Below are positions 7,587 through 15,633 of a stretch of DNA of 64,000 bases, in pieces. Each line of letters opens with the position of its first letter. Position 1 is the first letter of the stretch. A program made the position numbers and the translations under genes. The stretch covers positions 1 through 64,000 of the forward strand of contig NZ_FNNR01000011.1 in the NCBI RefSeq assembly GCF_900106835.1, in the 5' to 3' direction. A model generated the notes under the pieces. That model was not told the origin of the DNA and made no database searches. It saw only the letters and a program-made list of their open reading frames with translations. The stretch comes from Arthrobacter sp. cf158. Lineage in GTDB: Bacteria > Actinomycetota > Actinomycetes > Actinomycetales > Micrococcaceae.

Positions 7587-8894
7587 AAGGTACTCGTCAT
7601 TGGCCCAGGCGGCCGCGAACACGCCATTGTCCGCTCTCTGCTTGAAGACCCCAACGTCTCCGAGGTCCACGCGGCCCCGGGCAACGCGGGCATCAGCAAA
7701 CTCGTTCCCACCCACGCGATCGACGGGAACAACCCGGAAGCCGTGTCCGCCCTCGCCACCAAGCTGGGCGTGGACCTGGTGGTGGTTGGACCCGAGGCGC
7801 CGCTGGCTGCCGGTGTGTCCGATGCCGTCCGTGCAGCCGGTATTCCTGTGTTCGGTCCCAGCAAGGAAGCTGCCCAGCTGGAAGCTTCCAAGGCTTTTGC
7901 GAAGCAGATCATGGCCGAGGCAAACGTCCCCACGGCCATGGCCCGCGTGGCCACCAACGCCGAGGAAGCTGCCGATGCGCTGGACACCTTCGGTGCCCCT
8001 CACGTCGTCAAGGACGACGGCCTGGCCGCCGGCAAGGGCGTCGTGGTCACCAAGGACCGCGACGAAGCACTGGCACACGCCCAAGCATGCTTCGACGCCG
8101 GTGGATCCGTGGTCATTGAGGAATTCCTTGACGGCCCCGAGGTCTCCCTGTTCGTTCTCTGTGACGGCCGTACCACTGTTCCGCTGTCCCCGGCGCAGGA
8201 CTTCAAGCGCATCTTCGACAACGACGAAGGCCCCAACACCGGCGGCATGGGCGCATACACCCCGCTCGAGTGGGCTCCCGAAGGCCTGGTCCAGGAAGTC
8301 ATTGACCGCGTGGCCCAGCCCACCGTGGACGAGATGGCCCGCCGCGGCACGCCGTTCGTCGGTGTCCTCTACTGCGGCCTCGCGCTGACGTCCCGCGGCA
8401 CGCGCGTCATCGAGTTCAACGTCCGCTTCGGAGACCCCGAGACGCAGGCTGTCCTCGCCCGCCTCAAGACGCCGTTGGGTGCGCTGCTGCTGGCAGCTGC
8501 CAAGGGGGAACTGGACACCGCAGAAGAGCTGCGCTGGTCCAAGGACACGGCAGTCGCCGTCGTCGTTGCTGCTGAAAACTACCCGGACGCGCCCCGCACG
8601 GGCGATCGCATCCGTGGCTTGAAGAAGGTTGACGAGCTGGACGGCGTGCACGTAGTCCACGCCGGCACCAAGCTGGACGACGAAGGCAAGGTTGTCTCGG
8701 CCGGTGGCCGCGTCCTGGCCGTGGTTGCGCTCGGTTCCGATCTGGTGGAGGCCCGCGAAAAAGCGTACGACGGCGTGGAACTGGTTCAGCTTGAAGGCTC
8801 ACAGTTCCGCACGGACATCGGGGGCAAGGCCGCGCGCGGCGAAATCCGCGTGCCGTACACGGCAACCGGCACCATCCCGAAAGTGCAGGCCTAA
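7584..8894 (+). CDS. purD: Phosphoribosylamine-glycine ligase (GAR synthetase)
   Basis: This 436-residue ATP-grasp enzyme joins phosphoribosylamine and glycine in the second step of purine synthesis. It starts MKVLVIGPGGREHAI and carries GPEAPLAAG, KDDGLAAGKGVVV (ATP binding), EEFLDGPEVSLF, NTGGMGAYTP and the metal-binding EFNVRFGDPETQ. Length is normal for the family. GTG 7584 is chosen over the in-frame GTG at 7536 because homology starts there and a -10 element lies 8 nt upstream. The purC gene follows after 2 nt, so the two are translationally linked. Confidence 0.97.
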   Translation: MKVLVIGPGGREHAIVRSLLEDPNVSEVHAAPGNAGISKLVPTHAIDGNNPEAVSALATKLGVDLVVVGPEAPLAAGVSDAVRAAGIPVFGPSKEAAQLEASKAFAKQIMAEANVPTAMARVATNAEEAADALDTFGAPHVVKDDGLAAGKGVVVTKDRDEALAHAQACFDAGGSVVIEEFLDGPEVSLFVLCDGRTTVPLSPAQDFKRIFDNDEGPNTGGMGAYTPLEWAPEGLVQEVIDRVAQPTVDEMARRGTPFVGVLYCGLALTSRGTRVIEFNVRFGDPETQAVLARLKTPLGALLLAAAKGELDTAEELRWSKDTAVAVVVAAENYPDAPRTGDRIRGLKKVDELDGVHVVHAGTKLDDEGKVVSAGGRVLAVVALGSDLVEAREKAYDGVELVQLEGSQFRTDIGGKAARGEIRVPYTATGTIPKVQA

Positions 8895-8896
8895 GC

Positions 8897-9835
8897 ATGA
8901 CTGAAGGCATCCCCAACGGCGGCTTTCAAACGGAAACGTTGGACCTGCCCGGCTGGACCCACGTCTACTCCGGCAAGGTCCGCGACCTCTATGTGCCGGC
9001 CGACGAAGCCATCACGGAAAAGATCGGCCAGGAATGCGTCCTGGTTGTGGCCAGCGACCGCATCAGCGCCTACGATCACGTCCTGAGCAGCGAGATTCCG
9101 GACAAGGGCCGTGTGCTGACGCAGCTGAGCCTGTGGTGGTTTGACCAGTTGGATGTTGAGCACCACGTGCTGGCGTCCACGGTGGAAGGTGGCGTTCCTG
9201 CCGCCGTCCAGGGCCGTGCCATGATCTGCAAGAAGCTGGATATGTTCCCGGTGGAGTGCATCGCGCGCGGTTACCTCACTGGTTCAGGCCTGGCCGAGTA
9301 CAAGGAATCCCGTACGGTCTGCGAGATCCCGCTTCCCGAGGGCCTGGTTGACGGTTCGCGCCTGGAAAAGGCTCTCTTCACGCCTTCTGCCAAAGCCGAA
9401 GTGGGCGAGCACGACGTCAACATCACCTATGACGACGTTGTGGCGATGGTGGGCGATGACATCGCAGCCCGCCTCAGCGAGCTCACGCTGAAGATCTACA
9501 CCCGCGCCGAGGAAATTGCCCGTGAACGCGGCATCATCCTGGCAGACACCAAGGTGGAGTTCGGCATCGACGCTGGCACGGGCATCATCACCCTGGGCGA
9601 CGAAGTGCTGACACCGGACTCTTCGCGGTTCTGGGATGCTTCCACGTACGCGCCGGGCAAGTCCCAGCCGTCGTATGACAAGCAATATGTCCGCGACTGG
9701 CTGACTTCCGCCGAGTCAGGCTGGGACAAGTCCTCGGACACTCCGCCGCCGGCACTTCCCGCCGAGGTGGTAGAGCGCACCCGTGCGCGCTACGTCGAAG
9801 CGTACGAGAAACTCACTGGGCGCACTTTCGCCTGA
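8897..9835 (+). CDS. purC: Phosphoribosylaminoimidazole-succinocarboxamide (SAICAR) synthase
   Basis: This 312-residue enzyme condenses CAIR and aspartate, using ATP, in de novo purine synthesis. Family blocks include YSGKVRDLY, SDRISAYDHVL, ARGYLTGSGLAEY, DTKVEFGID and LTPDSSRFWD. The length matches the longer, yeast-like PurC type common in actinobacteria. GCAGG in the end of purD serves as ribosome-binding site. It ends at a strong terminator (9846-9880). Confidence 0.97.
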   Translation: MTEGIPNGGFQTETLDLPGWTHVYSGKVRDLYVPADEAITEKIGQECVLVVASDRISAYDHVLSSEIPDKGRVLTQLSLWWFDQLDVEHHVLASTVEGGVPAAVQGRAMICKKLDMFPVECIARGYLTGSGLAEYKESRTVCEIPLPEGLVDGSRLEKALFTPSAKAEVGEHDVNITYDDVVAMVGDDIAARLSELTLKIYTRAEEIARERGIILADTKVEFGIDAGTGIITLGDEVLTPDSSRFWDASTYAPGKSQPSYDKQYVRDWLTSAESGWDKSSDTPPPALPAEVVERTRARYVEAYEKLTGRTFA

Positions 9836-9845
9836 CCCGTAACGC

Positions 9846-9880
9846 AAACTGCCCCGGACCGCACTGGTCCGGGGCAGTTT
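9846..9880. terminator. Bidirectional terminator between purC and the XRE/TPR gene
   Basis: AAACTGCCCCGGACC (9846-9860) and GGTCCGGGGCAGTTT (9866-9880) form a perfect 15-bp stem with a 5-nt loop between convergent genes. Confidence 0.9.
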
Positions 9881-9892
9881 CGTGTCTGGGGC

Positions 9893-11158
9893 TTACGCCT
9901 CCGAGTGTTCCTTCGCGGCCCGGCGCTCGGCCAAGCGGATCTCCAGCACTGCGTCCATGGCCTGCTGCACGCGGTCTGACGCTCCAGCCGCACTGAAGTC
10001 GTGCTGTGCCTCCTCCAGGTAATGCAGTGCCTCGGATGCCTCACCGGCCGCTTTGAGGGACTTGCCCAGAAGGAGGGAAACCTCGCCTGCGGTGTGCCGG
10101 GCCAAGACCTTGCGGTCCTCGTAGATTTCGCGGAGCTTCTCCACCGCTGCGGGAATGTCACCGGTCAGGTACAGCCAGCGGGCGCGGATAAAGGCGACTT
10201 CCAGCTGGTCTGTCTTGTTTCCGCCCACAATCGACAAGGCAAGTTCTGCGCGCTCTATGGCGGAGAGGGTTTCCGGTTCCACAATGCCCGAGGACAGGCG
10301 GACCGCAGCTGACGCCTTGTTGAAGCGGGCCCACAGTTCGATGTCGTTGGCGGGGGAGAGGAGCTTGGCGGCGCGCTCGTGGTGCTTGATGCCCTCCACA
10401 TAGTCGTGGCGCATGAAGGCAACATTGCCCACCACCCACGCAACCTCGCCGGCCAGTTGCGACATGGAATGCTCGTCCATGTGCTCAATCATGGCCAGGC
10501 AGTACGTCCAGGCCTCGTCCAGTTTGCCGCTCTCCGCAAGCGCACCGATCAACGCGCGGTGCGCGCCGATGATCAGGGTGGATCCCTTGGGTAGCTGCTC
10601 GCACAGCTTCACTGCCTGCTTTGCATGCTCGACGGCGGTGGCCAGCTGACCTTGTCCGTGACACACAGCGGCAAGCATCTGCCATGCGCGCACCCCGAGC
10701 CCTGCGGATTCGGTGGCCATGGGGTGTTCCAGCAGGTGCTCAACGATCTGTTGGCATTCCTTGAGGTGGCCTTGCTTCATCACGCACTCGGCCTGCATGT
10801 ACGTCATGTTCCACCAGGCGCTGTTGTTCTTGGCTTCCAGGGCGATCTGCGCGGCGGTAGCAGCATGGCTGGCTGCGAGTTGGTAGTCGCGCAGGTCCCA
10901 GGCTTGCCGGGCATACAGTCCCGCAAGGACGTATTCGGCGTCGCTCACGGAAACGGGCTGGCTCCACGCTTCCAAGGCCTTGGGCGCCAGTTCCAACCGG
11001 CGGGCCAGCTCTTCGATGACCTCCGCCGTGGGCTCACGCCGGCCGGTCTCAAGCAGCGAGATATAGCTGGGAGAGTAGAGGTTCTTGCCCAGCTCTGCCT
11101 GCGTTAACCCACGTTCGAGCCGTTCGGCACGTAGCTTCTCGCCGAATCCGTTTCCCAC
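9893..11158 (-). CDS. XRE-family HTH regulator with C-terminal TPR-like domain (putative peptide receptor)
   Basis: This 421-residue protein has an N-terminal XRE helix-turn-helix (residues about 6-61: LTQAELGKNLYSPSYIS then LETGRREPT). It continues as an all-helical array of TPR-like pairs (about 75-410, for example AYSRL-less blocks such as QLAASHAATAAQIAL and SEALHYLEEAQHDF). This two-domain layout is that of the RRNPP peptide receptors (Rgg, PlcR, PrgX) of Firmicutes. GTG 11158 is preceded by AGGAGGGG, 4 nt away. Directly divergent, 126 bp off, is a small secreted precursor with a duplicated core peptide. The shared intergenic region contains a promoter and palindromes. Its role as receptor for that peptide is inferred from layout only. 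Confidence 0.82.
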   Translation of the reverse strand: MGNGFGEKLRAERLERGLTQAELGKNLYSPSYISLLETGRREPTAEVIEELARRLELAPKALEAWSQPVSVSDAEYVLAGLYARQAWDLRDYQLAASHAATAAQIALEAKNNSAWWNMTYMQAECVMKQGHLKECQQIVEHLLEHPMATESAGLGVRAWQMLAAVCHGQGQLATAVEHAKQAVKLCEQLPKGSTLIIGAHRALIGALAESGKLDEAWTYCLAMIEHMDEHSMSQLAGEVAWVVGNVAFMRHDYVEGIKHHERAAKLLSPANDIELWARFNKASAAVRLSSGIVEPETLSAIERAELALSIVGGNKTDQLEVAFIRARWLYLTGDIPAAVEKLREIYEDRKVLARHTAGEVSLLLGKSLKAAGEASEALHYLEEAQHDFSAAGASDRVQQAMDAVLEIRLAERRAAKEHSEA

Positions 11159-11193
11159 GGGTCCCCTCCTACAGGTGTCTTTTGACCAAAACC

Positions 11194-11233
11194 TTGACAG
11201 TCTCTGTGGAAAACATTTTACAATGTATGTCAA
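11194..11233. promoter_or_regulatory. Promoter and candidate operator between the XRE/TPR gene and the peptide gene
   Basis: On the plus strand TTGACA (11194-11199) and TACAAT (11219-11224) form a promoter for the peptide gene with a longish 19-bp spacer. ACATT-TTAC-AATGT (11213-11226) is a perfect 5-bp inverted repeat over the -10. TTGACA is mirrored by TGTCAA at 11228-11233. The latter gives the reverse strand its own TTGACA, which may be a -35 towards the regulator. Regulator binding here is an inference. Confidence 0.5.
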
Positions 11234-11284
11234 CAGGGACCACGCAATTTCCATAACGAATCCGACTCGCATTGGGGAAATACC

Positions 11285-11512
11285 ATGTTCAAAAAAATCA
11301 TCGCTTCAGTGGCCGTGGCGGGCGCACTGACTCTGGCGGTTGCGGCTCCCGCAGTCGTTTCTGCTGCTCCGGCAGTGGACTCCAGCAGCACCATCAGTGC
11401 CATTGGCAACTGGCCTGATCCTATGCGCATCGCTGCACCAACCAAGGGAACCACCACCACGCCGCCGACGTACACAACGTCGTCCATTGGCAACTGGCCT
11501 GATCCCATGTAA
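11285..11512 (+). CDS. Secreted peptide precursor with two copies of a (S/A)IGNWPDPM core (putative pheromone)
   Basis: This 75-residue ORF starts after a GGGG ribosome-binding site, 7 nt upstream. Residues 1-27 form a Sec-type signal: MFKK, a hydrophobic stretch, then VVSA before APAVD. The remainder is Ser/Thr/Pro-rich and holds SAIGNWPDPM (38-47) and SSIGNWPDPM (66-75). The second copy ends exactly at the stop codon. The 24-nt DNA of the two cores differs at one base. A strong promoter region lies upstream and a strong terminator follows, so it is a real, independently expressed gene. With the divergent XRE/TPR regulator it resembles a Phr/PapR/SHP-type signal that is exported, trimmed and reimported. 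No oligopeptide permease is in the window. A non-signalling secreted protein is the alternative. Confidence 0.75.
   Translation: MFKKIIASVAVAGALTLAVAAPAVVSAAPAVDSSSTISAIGNWPDPMRIAAPTKGTTTTPPTYTTSSIGNWPDPM
11402..11509 (+). repeat. Two 24-nt copies of the peptide core coding sequence
   Basis: Positions 11402-11425 and 11486-11509 both read ATTGGCAACTGGCCTGATCC followed by TATG or CATG. They are in frame and 84 nt apart. The sequence between them is Thr/Pro-rich linker. Confidence 0.95.
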
Positions 11513-11529
11513 GCAGTAGTTTTGCAGAG

Positions 11530-11568
11530 AACCCCGGGGCGTGACGAGCGATGCCCCGGGGTTTTCTT
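11530..11568 (+). terminator. Rho-independent terminator of the peptide gene
   Basis: AACCCCGGGGC (11530-11540) pairs with GCCCCGGGGTT (11553-11563), followed by TTCTTTT. It starts 17 nt after the peptide stop codon. Confidence 0.88.
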
Positions 11569-11641
11569 TTGCCCTGGGGGATGCGTGGCCTGGACCAATC
11601 CCGGCCCTGGCGAATAACTACGGACAGTTCCCGGATACAGA

Positions 11642-11669
11642 AAATGGCGCCGATTTCTCGACGCCATTT
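11642..11669 (-). terminator. Terminator of tRNA-Pro
   Basis: AAATGGCG (11642-11649) and CGCCATTT (11662-11669) form a hairpin just downstream of the tRNA on the reverse strand. Confidence 0.6.
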
Positions 11670-11676
11670 CCGTTAT

Positions 11677-11753
<77 letters not shown>

Positions 11754-11852
11754 ATCCGCTGCGAAAGCAACTGTTCAAGGATAGCTGAATCGCAGCGTGA
11801 TGCGAAATCGAGGAGAGGGTGTCTCTTGTCACAGCCACGCTGTACAGAAGAG

Positions 11853-13685
11853 CTACACCAGCGAGTCCCGCCACGCGCCGTGCAGCTGCGCAAAACGGCC
11901 GCCTCCACTGATCAGTTCAGCCGGTGTCCCGTCTTCCACGATGCGTCCGTCGTGGACCACCAAAACCCTGTCCGCTGTCTCCACGGTGGACAGGCGGTGG
12001 GCAATGATGATCGCCGTGCGTGCAGAGTTCGCGCCCGCCACACCTTCCAGAAGGTGCGCCAATCCCTGTTGGACCATGCGCTCGGACGGGATGTCCAGGG
12101 AGGATGTAGCTTCGTCCAGGATCAGTACAGCCGGCGCGGCCAGGAAGGCGCGGGCAAAGCCAATGAGCTGGCGTTGACCCGAGGACACGCGTCCGCCGCG
12201 CTTGTTGACGTCGGTGTCGTAGCCTTCGGGCAGGCTGGTGATGAATTCGTGGGCCCCCACGGCTACTGCAGCGGCTTCGATCTCTTGGCGGGATGCTTCA
12301 GGCCGGCCCAGCGCGATGTTGTCCGCTACTGATCCGCTGAACAGGAATGCTTCCTGGGTCACCATCACCACCGCTCGGCGCAGGTCTGCGGTGGACAAGT
12401 CCCTGAGATCGATGCCGTCCAGGGTGATGGCCCCGGACGTGACGTCGTAGAAGCGTGCCACGAGCTTGGCCAAGGTGGATTTGCCGGCGCCCGTTTGGCC
12501 CACCAAGGCAACGGTCTGCCCGGCTGGGATGTGCAGGTCCATCGTGGGAACCACTACCTGGCCGTCGCCGTACCCGAACTCCACGGACTTGAAATCGATC
12601 TCACCGCGCGAGCTTTTCAAAGGCACCGGGGTCTTGGGCGGACGGACCGTGGGAACTTCCTCAAGGAGGCCGGACACCTTTTCCAATGCAGCCTGCGCGC
12701 TCTGGAACGAGTTGTAGAACATGGCCATCTGGTCCACCGGCTGGAAGAAGCGCTTGGTGGACAGGATCAGGGCCAGCAGGACACCGACGGCGAGGTCACC
12801 GCTGAGCACACGGAAGCCTCCGAAGAGCAGGACCACAGCAACGCACACGTTCCCGATCAGCACCAGGCCGGGCTGGAAAATTCCGTTCAGGTTGATGGAG
12901 CGGACGGTGTTCTTGCGGTAGTCCTCGGCCAACTCCCCGTAGCGGCCGGCATTCTCGCGCTCCTTGCGGAATGCTTTCACTGCGCGGATTCCGGTCATGG
13001 TCTCCACGAAGTGCACGATCAGGCGCGCGGACACCACCCGGGATTCGCGGAAAGCGATCTGCGAGTGCTTCTGGTACCAGCGGGCCAGGAAGAACATAGG
13101 GACGCCTGCCGCCAGCATGATCAGGCCGCTCCGCCAATCCAAGGCAAACACCGTGATGGCGGTGAACAGCATGAAGAGCATGCCGGAGGCCAGGGAGCTC
13201 ACGCCCGAGTCCAGGAGTTCACGCAGGGCCTCAAGGTCAGAGGTCTGGCGGGCGATGATCCGGCCCGACGTGTATTTCTCGTGGAACTCCAGGCTCAACC
13301 GCTGCGTGTGCCGGAAGACCCGGAGCCTCAGGTCCAGGAGCATGGCCTGGCTCAGCCGTGCCGTGGACGTCACGTACAGCGCGGTCATTCCTGCTGTAGC
13401 GATAGCAGCCGCCAGATACAGGGCGCCCGCCAGGACCAGGGGGCCGTTGTTACCCGCCTGCAGCGCTGGCAGGGCGTTGTCGATCCCAAAGGCGATCAGG
13501 GCAGGTCCGGCAACCCTGGTGAGCTGCGAGACCACCACCATCACAATCGTCAACCAGAAACGCAACCGCACCGGGCGGATGAGCGAGGCAAGCAAGGTGA
13601 GTGACCGGCGTCGTACGGTTTTGCTGTCTGCTTTGGTGAGGAGCGTGTTGTCCTCGTTGGCCGTTCCAAATGTTGTGGCACTCAC
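11853..13685 (-). CDS. ABC exporter half-transporter, canonical nucleotide site
   Basis: This 610-residue protein fuses a six-helix type-1 exporter membrane domain (about 40-330) to an ATPase domain (about 365-600). The ATPase has Walker A GQTGAGKSTL, a modified signature SSGQRQ, Walker B LILDEATSSLD with the catalytic Glu, and the H-loop IIAHR. The start overlaps the stop of the preceding exporter gene by 4 nt, so the two should form a heterodimer, as in TmrAB, BmrCD or LmrCD. The substrate (drug, lipid or peptide) cannot be told. Confidence 0.92.
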   Translation of the reverse strand: MSATTFGTANEDNTLLTKADSKTVRRRSLTLLASLIRPVRLRFWLTIVMVVVSQLTRVAGPALIAFGIDNALPALQAGNNGPLVLAGALYLAAAIATAGMTALYVTSTARLSQAMLLDLRLRVFRHTQRLSLEFHEKYTSGRIIARQTSDLEALRELLDSGVSSLASGMLFMLFTAITVFALDWRSGLIMLAAGVPMFFLARWYQKHSQIAFRESRVVSARLIVHFVETMTGIRAVKAFRKERENAGRYGELAEDYRKNTVRSINLNGIFQPGLVLIGNVCVAVVLLFGGFRVLSGDLAVGVLLALILSTKRFFQPVDQMAMFYNSFQSAQAALEKVSGLLEEVPTVRPPKTPVPLKSSRGEIDFKSVEFGYGDGQVVVPTMDLHIPAGQTVALVGQTGAGKSTLAKLVARFYDVTSGAITLDGIDLRDLSTADLRRAVVMVTQEAFLFSGSVADNIALGRPEASRQEIEAAAVAVGAHEFITSLPEGYDTDVNKRGGRVSSGQRQLIGFARAFLAAPAVLILDEATSSLDIPSERMVQQGLAHLLEGVAGANSARTAIIIAHRLSTVETADRVLVVHDGRIVEDGTPAELISGGGRFAQLHGAWRDSLV

Positions 13686-15481
13686 CGGCGGGCCTCCTCG
13701 GCTTCTTCGAGCTCGTCCAATTCGGTATCCAGATCCTTTGGACCAGCGTCCAGGCTGGCGATGACGTACCGGTAGTGATCGTTTTCGGCCAACAGTTCCG
13801 TGTGGGTCCCGACGGCGGTGATGGTTCCGTTTTCAAGCAAAGCGACGCGATCCGCCAAAGCCACCGTGGACGGGCGGTGCGCGACGATCAGGGTGGTGGT
13901 TTCGCGGAGGACCTCGCGCAAGCGGGCCTCAACGCGTTCTTCCGTATTCACGTCCAAGGCAGAGAGGGGATCGTCAAGCACCAGGACTCCCGGCTTGGCC
14001 GCGATGGCACGGGCCAAAGCGATACGTTGCCGCTGGCCACCAGACAGGCTCAGCCCCTCCTCGCCGATGAGGGTGTCCACGCCATCCGGCAACGAGTAGG
14101 CGAAGTGTGCCTGCGCCACGTCCAATGCTTCGTCCAGGGCAGCGTCGCTGGGATCCGGAGCTCCCAGGAGGACGTTGTCCCGCACCGAGCTGGAGAACAA
14201 CGTGGTGTCCTCGAACGCGACGGCCACGATCCTCCGGAGCTCTTCGATGTCGTAATCGCGCACGTCCACGCCGTCAATCGTCACGGCACCTTCTGTGACG
14301 TCGTACAGGCGGGGGACCAGCTGGAGCAGAGCACTCTTGCCGCTGCCGGTGATGCCCACCAGGGCCATGGTCTCGCCGGGACGGATATCAAGGGTGATGT
14401 CGTGCAGGAGGGTCCCGCCGTCGTCGAACCCGAAACCAGCGTGCTCAAAGCGCAAGGCGCCTTTGGCCGTTTCCGGCACCGTGGCGTGATCCGGCGACGT
14501 GATGGTGTTCTGGGTATCCATGACCTCAAAATGGCGGTCCAGCGCAGTTTTGGCCGTCAGGGCCATGGCCAGGAGCATGCCGGAGAATTCCACCGGCGTG
14601 GCCACTACCGCTGCGGTGGCGAAGAAAGCCACCAGCGAGCCGATGCTCAGCTGGCCGCTGGAGGCCAGCATGATGCCCACCACCAGGCCTACGCCCAGCG
14701 CCAATTCCGGCAGCAAAGTAACCACCAACGTGAAGCTGGCCTGCTGTTTGGCCTTCGCGATCTCGGTCTGACGGAGTTCCTCCGCCTGGCCGTTGAAGTT
14801 TTCCAGAGCCTCGCGGCTGCGGCCGAAAGCCTTCAGGACGCGGATGCCATGGACTGACTCTTCAACGGTGGTGGCGAGGTCACCAGCCTGGTCCTGGCTG
14901 AGGCGCGCCACCAGGCTGAAGCGGCGACGGAAACGGAAGGAACTGATCATGATCGGCACGGCCGCGCCCAGGAAAATGAGCGCCAATTGCCAGCTCATGG
15001 AGAACATCACCCCAACCCCGATGATGACTGTCAGGGTGGTGACCACCAGCATGATCGCGCCAAACGCCATCCAGCGGCGAAGGAAGCTCAGGTCCGTCAT
15101 GGCCCGCGAGAGCAGTTGGCCCGAGCCCCAGCGGTCGTGGAACGCGACGGTGAGCTGTTGCAGGTGCCCATAAAGAGTGACGCGCATCCGGGTCTCAACC
15201 GTTGTGGCGGGGTTGATCACAAACTGGCGACGCAAGGCCACCAGCCCCGCCTCAGCGATGCCCAGGGCAAGAATCACGACGGCGGCAATCCAGACTGCAT
15301 CCGTGGAGCCGCCCGGTTGCAGAGAGTTGTTAACCAGGACCCGCAATACCTGTGGGATGGTCAGCGCAACAATGCTGGCGAGCAGGGCACAGATCAGGCC
15401 CATGAACAGGCGGGGGAGGATGGGCCGCACGTGAGGGTACAGGCGGCCTATGGAGGTGAAAAATGACGTTTGCTTGGACAT
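13682..15481 (-). CDS. ABC exporter half-transporter, degenerate nucleotide site
   Basis: This 599-residue protein has a six-helix exporter domain (about 20-320) followed by an ATPase with Walker A GITGSGKSALL, a perfect signature LSGGQRQ, and H-loop IVAHR. Its Walker B ends LVLDDPLSALD, so Asp stands where the catalytic Glu is expected. One weak site is usual in heterodimeric exporters, and the partner encoded next (4-nt overlap) has the intact Glu. It is the first gene of the pair. The 150-bp upstream region holds two palindromes that may bind a repressor. Confidence 0.92.
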   Translation of the reverse strand: MSKQTSFFTSIGRLYPHVRPILPRLFMGLICALLASIVALTIPQVLRVLVNNSLQPGGSTDAVWIAAVVILALGIAEAGLVALRRQFVINPATTVETRMRVTLYGHLQQLTVAFHDRWGSGQLLSRAMTDLSFLRRWMAFGAIMLVVTTLTVIIGVGVMFSMSWQLALIFLGAAVPIMISSFRFRRRFSLVARLSQDQAGDLATTVEESVHGIRVLKAFGRSREALENFNGQAEELRQTEIAKAKQQASFTLVVTLLPELALGVGLVVGIMLASSGQLSIGSLVAFFATAAVVATPVEFSGMLLAMALTAKTALDRHFEVMDTQNTITSPDHATVPETAKGALRFEHAGFGFDDGGTLLHDITLDIRPGETMALVGITGSGKSALLQLVPRLYDVTEGAVTIDGVDVRDYDIEELRRIVAVAFEDTTLFSSSVRDNVLLGAPDPSDAALDEALDVAQAHFAYSLPDGVDTLIGEEGLSLSGGQRQRIALARAIAAKPGVLVLDDPLSALDVNTEERVEARLREVLRETTTLIVAHRPSTVALADRVALLENGTITAVGTHTELLAENDHYRYVIASLDAGPKDLDTELDELEEAEEARR

Positions 15482-15519
15482 GCCCGCTTCTCAACAGCTG
15501 GATCTTCAGGTGGTGCGGA

Positions 15520-15542
15520 GGTAGTTTCCCGTAGCAACTACC
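15520..15542. promoter_or_regulatory. Inverted repeat GGTAGTT-N9-AACTACC in the ABC exporter leader
   Basis: The 7-bp arms are perfect. It lies 39-61 bp before the start of the first exporter gene and could be an operator or an RNA hairpin in the leader. Confidence 0.4.
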
Positions 15543-15562
15543 CTATGCCATGGCGTGATTCG

Positions 15563-15591
15563 TTTCACAGGACTACGCAACGTAGGTGAAA
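15563..15591. promoter_or_regulatory. Nested palindrome, candidate TetR/MarR-type operator for the ABC exporter
   Basis: CTACG-CAA-CGTAG (15573-15585) is a perfect palindrome, framed by TTTCAC (15563-15568) and GTGAAA (15586-15591). It lies about 80-110 bp upstream of the exporter operon. No TetR or MarR gene is in the window. Confidence 0.45.
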
Positions 15592-15633
15592 TGTTTGACC
15601 CAGTTATTGAGGATCGTAATGATTGCTCCGTGT

